A DNA stretch of 9,390 nucleotides, from positions 1 through 9,390 of the forward strand of contig JAHJOS010000166.1 of the NCBI GenBank assembly GCA_018820005.1, written 5' to 3'. Positions 6,525-9,390 of this stretch are shown here, in pieces; position 1 is the stretch's first letter, and the number at the start of each line of letters is the position of its first letter. The position numbers were made by a program, and so were the translations under genes. The notes below the pieces were generated by a model that saw only the letters and a program-made list of their open reading frames with translations, did no database searches and was not told the DNA's origin. Origin of the DNA: Alphaproteobacteria bacterium. GTDB lineage: Bacteria > Pseudomonadota > Alphaproteobacteria > Rhizobiales > Devosiaceae.

Positions 6525-7751
6525 ATGCCCGATTACATTATCTTTTACGAATGGCTGATGTTTGCCGTGCGCTGGCTGCATGTGATCACGGCCGTTGCCT
6601 GGATCGGTTCGTCATTCTATTTCATCGCGCTGGACCTGGGCCTGCGCAAGACACCCAGCCTGCCGCCACTGGCGCATGGTGAAGAGTGGCAGGTGCATGG
6701 TGGTGGTTTCTATCATATCCAGAAATACCTGGTCGCCCCAGACTTCCTGCCTGAGCACCTGACCTGGTTCAAATGGGAAAGCTACTGGACCTGGATCTCC
6801 GGCTTTGCCCTGATGGCGCTGATCTACTACGTCGGCGCTGACATTTATCTGATCGACCGCAACGTGCTCGACGTGCCCAATTGGGCCGCGATCCTGATCT
6901 CGATGGGCTCCATCGTGCTCGGCTTTGTGGTCTACAACCGGCTCTGCAAATCGCCGCTGGGCAATTCGCAGAACGGGCTGATGCTGGTGCTTTTCGTCAT
7001 CCTGACAGCAATGGCCTGGGGTTATACCCAACTCTTCACTGGCCGCGCCGCCATGCTGCACATGGGGGCATTCACCGCCTCCATCATGGCAGCCAACGTC
7101 GCCATGATCATTATCCCCAACCAGAAGATCGTCGTCGCCGATCTCAAAGCGGGCCGGGTGCCCGATGCCAAATATGGCAAGATCGCCAAGCAGCGGAGCC
7201 TACACAACAACTACCTGACGCTGCCGGTGATCTTCTTCATGCTGTCGAGCCACTATCCGCTGGCGTTCGCGACGCAGTGGAACTGGATCATTGCCAGCCT
7301 GATCTTCCTGGTCGGTGTTGTCATCCGACACTATTTCAACACGCGCCACGCGCGTAAGGGCAATCCGCACTGGACCTGGCTTGCCGCCGTAGTGCTGTTC
7401 ATCATCATCGCCTGGCTGTCGAGCGGGCCAAAACTGCCGGGTTCGGCGGGAGAGGAGGTGGCGTCTCGTGCGGCCGAACCCTTTCTCAGTGCAGAGCATT
7501 TTGCCGCTGCCAGCCTGACGGTGCAGACGCGCTGCGCCATGTGCCACACCGCCGAGCCCGCCTGGGAAGGCATCTATGAGCCACCCAAGAATGTGATCCT
7601 CGACAATGATATTGCCATCGCCAACCATGCCAAGGACATCGCCATTCAGGCCGGCTACGCTCATGCCATGCCGCCAGGCAATGTCACCGAAATCACGCCG
7701 GAAGAACGGGCGTTGATCGTGGCATGGTTCCGCGAGGGCTCGGGGCAATGA
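6525..7751 (+). CDS. puuD: PuuD, membrane urate oxidase (urate hydroxylase) with C-terminal cytochrome c domain
   Basis: PuuD oxidises urate to 5-hydroxyisourate at the inner membrane and passes electrons to its own heme and on to the respiratory chain, in place of a soluble uricase. The 408-residue product has an N-terminal multi-helix domain (formerly DUF989), opening YEWLMFAVRWLHVITAVAWIG, with about eight hydrophobic segments at 12-36, 88-105, 120-140, 150-170, 180-197, 229-245, 252-270 and 284-300. Conserved-looking histidines include His19, His58, His64 and His179. After a linker (301-330) comes a class I cytochrome c: CAMCH at 337-341 binds heme, and Met382 in HAMPPGNVTEI is the likely sixth ligand. 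The stretch TPEERALIVAWF ends the fold. There is no strong ribosome site before ATG 6525 (GAGATAGAGACA), but the N-terminus matches the family. It follows a terminator and shares ATGA with guaD, so it probably leads a separate transcript. Confidence 0.94.
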   Translation: MPDYIIFYEWLMFAVRWLHVITAVAWIGSSFYFIALDLGLRKTPSLPPLAHGEEWQVHGGGFYHIQKYLVAPDFLPEHLTWFKWESYWTWISGFALMALIYYVGADIYLIDRNVLDVPNWAAILISMGSIVLGFVVYNRLCKSPLGNSQNGLMLVLFVILTAMAWGYTQLFTGRAAMLHMGAFTASIMAANVAMIIIPNQKIVVADLKAGRVPDAKYGKIAKQRSLHNNYLTLPVIFFMLSSHYPLAFATQWNWIIASLIFLVGVVIRHYFNTRHARKGNPHWTWLAAVVLFIIIAWLSSGPKLPGSAGEEVASRAAEPFLSAEHFAAASLTVQTRCAMCHTAEPAWEGIYEPPKNVILDNDIAIANHAKDIAIQAGYAHAMPPGNVTEITPEERALIVAWFREGSGQ

Positions 7752-9058
7752 GCCGCACAATTCTACGCGGGCGTGTGCTGAGCTTCCTGCATGAACCCCA
7801 GGGCATAGATGATGATGCCAGCTATCGCTATTGGGAAGATGGCGCGATCACCATTGAGGATGGGATCATCGCTGCGGTCGGGGATTATGTCGCCGAAGCG
7901 GATGCGGAGCTCATTGACCACCGGCCACACCTGATCCTGCCTGGCCTGATCGACATGCACCTGCACTATGTGCAGAGCCAGATCATCGGCTCTTATGCCG
8001 CTTCGCTACTGGAGTGGCTCAATACCTATACGTTTGTGGAAGAGCAGCGCTTTAGCCAGCAGGGCCATGCCGAAGTGCTGGCCGGGGCTTTCTTTGACGA
8101 ATTGATCCGCAATGGAACCACCACGGCGGTGGCCTATTGCAGCAGTCATCCGCGCTCGGTGGATGCGTTTTTCGGCGAGGCCGAGAAGCGCAACATGCTG
8201 ATGGTGGGCGGCAAGGTGATGATGGACCGTAACGCTCCTGAAGCCCTGCTGGACACGGCCCAATCGGGCTATGACGACACCAAGTCGCTGATTGCGCGCT
8301 GGCATGGACGGGGCAAGGGGCTTTATGCCATCTCGCCGCGCTTTGCCATCACGTCGACGCCCGATCAGTTGGCAGCCTCGCGAGCGCTGGTGGCCGAATA
8401 CCCCGATTGCTATGTGCAGACCCATCTCAGCGAAAACGACGCCGAGATCAGCTATTCCATGGAGCTCTATCCGGGCTCGCCGGACTATACCGGCATCTAT
8501 GAGGACTATGGACTGCTCGGCCCAAAGACCCTGCTGGGCCATTGCATTCACCTCAACCATCGCGAGACCGGCGTGCTGGCCGAAACCGGCGCAGTGGCGG
8601 TGTTCTGCCCCACCTCCAACCTCTTCCTGGGCTCGGGCCTGTTCGATCGCGACCGCCTCGCCAGGGCCGGGGTGCGCATGGGGCTTGCGACCGACATCGG
8701 TGGCGGCACCAGCTATTCGATGCTGGCGACCATGGACGAAGCCTACAAGGTCATGCAATTGCGTGGACAGCGTCTCAATCCCTTGGCCTCGTTCTACATG
8801 GCCACGCTGGGCAATGCGCAGTCTCTGTCGCTGGCGGGAACCATCGGCGCCGTTGCGCCGGGGCATGCGGCTGACCTTGTGGTGCTGGACGTTGCCGCCA
8901 CGCCGGCGATGAAACTGCGCAGTGCCACAATCGGCAGCCTGGCCGAAGAGCTGTTCGTGCTTCAGACCATGGGCGATGACCGCTCCATTGTTGAGGTCTA
9001 TGTGGCTGGCGCAAGGGCGAAGTCGACTTTAGGCGGGTTGGCAGCCCCCGCGGCATGA
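7748..9058 (+). CDS. guaD: Guanine deaminase
   Basis: This zinc amidohydrolase converts guanine to xanthine and ammonia in the cytoplasm, feeding xanthine dehydrogenase. The 436-residue product has the expected metal and active-site set: HLH at 71-73 in LPGLIDMHLHYVQS, SPRFAITSTPDQL (196-208) with the guanine-contacting Arg198, QTHLSEN (224-230) with metal His226 and catalytic Glu229, LLGHCIHLNHRE (262-273) with His265, FCPTSNLFLGSGLFD (286-300), and Asp316 in LATDIGGGTS. The end PGHAADLVVLD is typical of amidohydrolases. I start at ATG 7748, whose ATGA overlaps the puuD stop by four bases; an in-frame GTG at 7724 would add eight residues that lack family character. AGGG at 7735-7738 and GGGG at 7742-7745 could serve as ribosome site. 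A related TRZ/ATZ-type deaminase is possible, but the motif set favours guanine. Confidence 0.93.
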   Translation: MSRTILRGRVLSFLHEPQGIDDDASYRYWEDGAITIEDGIIAAVGDYVAEADAELIDHRPHLILPGLIDMHLHYVQSQIIGSYAASLLEWLNTYTFVEEQRFSQQGHAEVLAGAFFDELIRNGTTTAVAYCSSHPRSVDAFFGEAEKRNMLMVGGKVMMDRNAPEALLDTAQSGYDDTKSLIARWHGRGKGLYAISPRFAITSTPDQLAASRALVAEYPDCYVQTHLSENDAEISYSMELYPGSPDYTGIYEDYGLLGPKTLLGHCIHLNHRETGVLAETGAVAVFCPTSNLFLGSGLFDRDRLARAGVRMGLATDIGGGTSYSMLATMDEAYKVMQLRGQRLNPLASFYMATLGNAQSLSLAGTIGAVAPGHAADLVVLDVAATPAMKLRSATIGSLAEELFVLQTMGDDRSIVEVYVAGARAKSTLGGLAAPAA

Positions 9059-9083
9059 CTTAAGTCTGCACCAGCTACAATTA

Positions 9084-9087
9084 GAGG
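9084..9087 (+). promoter_or_regulatory. Ribosome binding site of the malate synthase gene
   Basis: GAGG, eight bases before ATG 9096, supports that start. The nearer ATG at 9088 abuts the site with no spacing and opens only a 3-codon frame. Confidence 0.6.
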
Positions 9088-9095
9088 ATGCCACG

Positions 9096-9390
9096 ATGAG
9101 CGACTATCAGACGAAGTCCGGACTTTCGGTTCATTCCCTGCTGGTCGACTTTATCGAGGGCGAGGTGCTGCCGGGCCTCAGCGTGACGGCTGAGCAGTTC
9201 TGGGCTGGCTTTGCCGGGCTGGTTGCCGTACATGCCCCAACCAATGCGCGCCTGCTCGCCCGACGCGATGCGCTGCAAGGCGAGATCGACGACTGGCATC
9301 GCAAGTATGGTCCGGTCTCGAACAATCCGCAGGGCTATGAATTCTTCCTCAAGGACATCGGTTATCTGGTGCCCGAGCCGGGTGATTTCA
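9096..9390 (+). CDS. glcB: Malate synthase G, N-terminal part (3' end outside window)
   Basis: Malate synthase G condenses glyoxylate with acetyl-CoA to form malate in the cytoplasm. The window holds 98 full codons of a protein that is usually about 720 residues; the frame is open to the last base. The visible N-terminal region matches the family: SGLSVHSLLVDFIEGEVLPG (about 8-27), QFWAGFAGLVAVHAPTNARLLARRDALQGEIDDWH (in order, about 33-67) and FFLKDIGYLVPEPGDF at the window edge. The catalytic barrel lies outside, so active-site residues cannot be checked. It begins 37 nt after guaD with no terminator between, so it may be co-transcribed with puuD and guaD. In this context it would use glyoxylate released from allantoin and ureidoglycolate breakdown, though it also serves general glyoxylate metabolism. 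Confidence 0.9.
   Translation, partial: MSDYQTKSGLSVHSLLVDFIEGEVLPGLSVTAEQFWAGFAGLVAVHAPTNARLLARRDALQGEIDDWHRKYGPVSNNPQGYEFFLKDIGYLVPEPGDF

Noticed and set aside
6217..6525. Minus-strand ORF beginning MSLSHHPGFPSPLVGEGKG
   Set aside because: Its start is the reverse reading of the REP-like palindrome (PSPLVGEG) and the terminator, and its rest is antisense to the receptor gene; a known type of spurious ORF.
9055..9081. Possible promoter for glcB (ATGACT at 9055 and TACAAT at 9076-9081)
   Set aside because: The spacer is only 15 bp and the -35 match is weak. A start about seven bases after TACAAT would remove the GAGG ribosome site of glcB.
9088..9099. Three-codon ORF (MPR) overlapping the glcB start as ATGA
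   Set aside because: Its ATG directly abuts the GAGG with no spacing and the peptide is too short to judge; most likely chance.
1..9390. CRISPR arrays, tRNA/rRNA genes, insertion sequences, phage or defence genes
   Set aside because: I looked on both strands and saw no spaced direct repeats, structured RNA genes, transposases or integrases; all sequence is accounted for by metabolic genes and short gaps.

Overview
This window reads as a high-GC alphaproteobacterial chromosome segment. The protein style (XdhB/XdhC split, cytochrome-fused PuuD, BMP-type purine transporter) and a CCCCTC/GAGGGG palindromic repeat fit the Hyphomicrobiales, for example Devosia-like or Rhizobium-like bacteria. The genus is inferred from sequence feel, not from a search. 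All eight genes are on the plus strand, packed head to tail, and almost all have a place in purine catabolism.

Layout. Positions 1-801 hold the 3' third of xdhB, the molybdopterin subunit of xanthine dehydrogenase; its start lies outside the window. After an 88-nt gap comes xdhC (890-1753), the Mo-cofactor chaperone. It overlaps a four-gene ABC importer of the BMP/nucleoside class: a double ATPase (1743-3287), two permeases (3271-4353 and 4353-5276) and a Tat-type periplasmic binding protein (5330-6418). A very clear intrinsic terminator (6436-6464) and a REP-like palindrome (6472-6502) close this block. A second block follows: puuD (6525-7751), a membrane urate oxidase with a C-terminal cytochrome c domain; guaD (7748-9058), guanine deaminase, sharing ATGA with puuD; and the first 98 codons of glcB, malate synthase G (9096 to the window end).

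How it works together (inference from known families). The importer brings in a purine base or nucleoside. GuaD converts guanine to xanthine, XdhAB (matured by XdhC) converts xanthine to urate, and PuuD converts urate to 5-hydroxyisourate, passing electrons to its heme. The later ring-opening enzymes (HIU hydrolase, OHCU decarboxylase, allantoinase and ureidoglycolate enzymes) are not in the window. Their carbon end product is glyoxylate, which malate synthase G condenses with acetyl-CoA, so the last gene plausibly closes the route into central metabolism.

The gene content is a recognisable pathway and I see no wholly unknown system. The points worth a second look are the unassigned transporter substrate, the Tat-exported non-lipoprotein BMP protein, the hairpin just upstream of the binding-protein gene, the stop-start-coupled mini-ORF between xdhB and xdhC, and the glcB linkage. 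There is no gene-free stretch longer than about 110 bases.
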